Assembly (NCBI RefSeq): GCF_000373565.1 | Contig: NZ_KB891798.1 | Coordinates: 248,206 to 312,205, forward strand | Length of the DNA stretch: 64,000 bases | From: Streptomyces sp. HmicA12 | Lineage (GTDB): Bacteria > Actinomycetota > Actinomycetes > Streptomycetales > Streptomycetaceae | Direction: 5' to 3' | Part shown: positions 62,453-64,000 of the stretch, piece after piece | Numbering within the stretch: the first letter of the stretch is position 1 | Layout: each line of letters starts with the position of its first letter | Made by a program: the position numbers and the translations under genes | Notes under the pieces: generated by a model | What the model saw: the letters and a program-made list of their open reading frames with translations, nothing else | What the model was told of the DNA's origin: nothing | The model's database searches: none

Positions 62453-62938
62453 TCACTCCCGTCCCAGAATCGCGGCCGCCGCCTCGACGCCTTCGCGGGT
62501 GCCGATCACGATGACCGTGTCCCCGCCCGCGAGCCGGAAGTCCGGCGCCGGCGACGGGATCGCCTCCGCACGGCGCAGCACGGCCACGATCGAGGCGCCG
62601 GTCTCGGTCCGCATCTGCGTTTCGCCGAGCAGCCGCCCGTTCCAGTGCGAGGCGCCCGGTATCTCGATCCGCTCGGCGACCAGGCCCAGATCCGTGGTGT
62701 GCAGCAGATTCGGGCTGTGGTGCGACGGCATGAGCGCGTCGATGAGGTACGCCGCTTCCCCCGAGGTCAGCTTCATCGACAGGGCACACGCGTCCGGGTC
62801 GTCGGCCTGGTACGCGCTGAGCGTGCGGCCCCCGTCCCGGTGCGCGACCACCGACAGAAGTCGCTGTTCTCGGGTGGTCAGGTCGTAGCGGTGGCCGATC
62901 CCTGGCAGTGGTGTCCTGCTGAGTCGTGAAGCGGGCAC
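62453..62938 (-). CDS. Antiporter regulatory subunit (KhtT-like, TrkA_C domain)
   Basis: 161 residues. The N-terminal half (GIGHRYDLTTREQRLLSVVAHRDGGRTL) fits KhtT-like regulators, the C-terminal half is a TrkA_C/RCK-C domain (GLVAERIEIPGASHWNGRLLGETQMRTETGASIVAVLRR, GDTVIVIGT). In Bacillus, KhtT gates the KhtU antiporter by binding nucleotides. The start is GTG 62938, with GGGGAGA five bases upstream. First gene of a two-gene operon. Confidence 0.92.
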   Translation of the reverse strand: MPASRLSRTPLPGIGHRYDLTTREQRLLSVVAHRDGGRTLSAYQADDPDACALSMKLTSGEAAYLIDALMPSHHSPNLLHTTDLGLVAERIEIPGASHWNGRLLGETQMRTETGASIVAVLRRAEAIPSPAPDFRLAGGDTVIVIGTREGVEAAAAILGRE

Positions 62939-63056
62939 GTCTCTCCCCTTGTCCGTGCATGGTGTCCGGGCTGCGCCCCCGGCGCCTGTTACATGGCGAA
63001 TGCATCTTTCAACGTCGGAGTCACCTTATACGGCTCATCTTTTGGCAAAGAAACGG
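62939..63056. promoter_or_regulatory. Promoter region of the antiporter operon
   Basis: 118 bp upstream of the KhtT-like gene. On the minus strand TATAAG (63030-63025) in an AT-richer patch could serve as a -10 box; no well-spaced -35 was found. Confidence 0.35.
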
Positions 63057-64000
63057 TCAGTCGTCGAGCGTGGGCGGCAGCACGTCCGGATGCGCGGCGA
63101 GCACGTTCTCGACCGTGTCCGCCTGTTCCGCCGTCTTGTCGTCGCGATAGCGCACGACGCGGGCGAACCGCAGCGTGACGCCCGCCGGATAGCGCGTCGA
63201 CCGCTGCAGTCCGTCGTAGGCGATCTCGACGACCAACTCGGGCCGCACGATGACGACATGACCGTCGTCACTGACCGCCGACTCCCGCAGCCGTACGGTC
63301 TGCCAGTCGAGGAGCGCGTCCGTGAGGCCCTTGAACGTCTTGCCGAGCATCGCGTACGAGCCGTCGTCGCGCCGGGCGCCCAGGTGCAGGTTGGAGAGCT
63401 TGCCGGTGCGCCGCCCGTGCCCCCACTCGGCGGCGAGGACCACCAGGTCCAGGGTGTGCACGGGCTTCACCTTCAGCCAGGACGCGCCCCTGCGGCCCGC
63501 GCTGTACGCGGCGTCGACGCCCTTGACCACGACGCCTTCGTGCCCGCGCCCGATGGTGTCCGCGAAGAACCGCTCGGCGGCGGCCCGCTGCCGCTCGTCT
63601 CCACCGTCCTCCACGACGTACCGGCGCACCCGCATCGGCTCCGGCACGAGCCGCGTCAAGCGCTCGTGCCGCTCGGCGAACGGCAGGTCGAGCAGGTCCT
63701 GCCCGCCCTGCCAGCCTTCCCCCTCGTTCCCTTGCTCGGCGTCCGGCACGTACAGCACGTCGAAGAAGACGGGGGAGACGGGCAGTGCCGCCGCGGCGCG
63801 GGCCACGTCGACGCGTGATCCGACCCGTCCGGCCACGTCCTGGAAGGGGCGCGGCCGCCCGTTCTCGTCGAGCGCGATCACCTCGCCGTCGAGAATGAAC
63901 CGCTCGCCCGCGAACTCCCTCACGCAGGCCGTCACTTCTGGCAGCCGCTCGGTGACGTCGTCCAGCGTGCGGGTGTACACGCGTACGTCGTCGCCGTCCC
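63057..64000 (-). CDS. ATP-dependent DNA ligase, N-terminal part outside window
   Basis: C-terminal 314 or so residues of a LigB/LigC-type ATP-dependent DNA ligase. Visible: [29 protein letters not shown] (motif III/IIIa region), [26 protein letters not shown] (motifs IV and V with the nucleotide-binding Glu and Lys) and an OB-fold end ([38 protein letters not shown]). The AMP-accepting lysine motif lies beyond the right edge, as the frame is open there. It is an accessory ligase, not the NAD-dependent replicative LigA. Confidence 0.93.
   Translation of the reverse strand, partial: DGDDVRVYTRTLDDVTERLPEVTACVREFAGERFILDGEVIALDENGRPRPFQDVAGRVGSRVDVARAAAALPVSPVFFDVLYVPDAEQGNEGEGWQGGQDLLDLPFAERHERLTRLVPEPMRVRRYVVEDGGDERQRAAAERFFADTIGRGHEGVVVKGVDAAYSAGRRGASWLKVKPVHTLDLVVLAAEWGHGRRTGKLSNLHLGARRDDGSYAMLGKTFKGLTDALLDWQTVRLRESAVSDDGHVVIVRPELVVEIAYDGLQRSTRYPAGVTLRFARVVRYRDDKTAEQADTVENVLAAHPDVLPPTLDD

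Overview
The window is high-GC actinobacterial DNA and almost certainly comes from a Streptomyces. The evidence is very high G+C at third codon positions, many GTG starts, GGAGG-type ribosome binding sites, Tat signal peptides, and the xylose operon and GAF/HxlR/DeoR regulator types typical of the genus. No tRNA, rRNA or CRISPR array was seen.

Positions 1 to about 33.7 kb hold most of a non-ribosomal peptide (lipopeptide) gene cluster; its left end lies outside the window. Assembly-line genes in map order: FAAL-ACP-C (2-3088, 5' end missing), PCP-C-A*-PCP (4007-7342, A domain degenerate), stand-alone A-PCP (17421-19352, valine-like code), C-A-PCP-E* (22169-26839, two-glutamate pocket, E domain lacking both catalytic residues) and C-A-PCP-TE (26836-30849, serine code). 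Between them are an MbtH protein, a luciferase-like monooxygenase, a set of arginine-modifying enzymes (VioD-like capreomycidine synthase, VioC-like arginine beta-hydroxylase, MppP-like PLP/O2 arginine oxidase), two further aminotransferases, a P450 joined to the A-PCP gene, and three free-standing alpha/beta hydrolases. Two of those three, and the terminal TE domain, have Cys in place of the nucleophilic Ser. A second P450 and an MFS exporter close the cluster. The most economical reading is a short N-acylated peptide, acyl-X1-X2-(basic, arginine-derived)-Ser, with one or both X positions charged in trans and a Cys thioesterase doing the release.

Positions 33.8 to 37.0 kb are a scar: the 3' end of an alkylsulfatase gene, the last 18 codons of a second, diverged copy of the downstream aldehyde dehydrogenase gene, an internally deleted IS110-type transposase, two genes of unknown function and a decayed reading frame. 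This looks like the recombination junction at which the cluster joined the resident chromosome.

Positions 37.0 to 64.0 kb are ordinary chromosomal genes: aldehyde dehydrogenase and its GAF regulator, Tat-exported amidase, acetamidase-family protein, xylose regulon (ROK repressor, xylB, divergent xylA), phytase-like secreted protein, AhpD-like protein with divergent HxlR regulator, a DeoR/LacI hybrid regulator converging on a polysaccharide lyase, a succinate-semialdehyde-type dehydrogenase, NUDIX protein, an ABC transporter plus two-component system operon, GAF protein, DHA2-type MFS pump, a KhtTU-like cation/proton antiporter pair, and an ATP-dependent DNA ligase running off the right edge.
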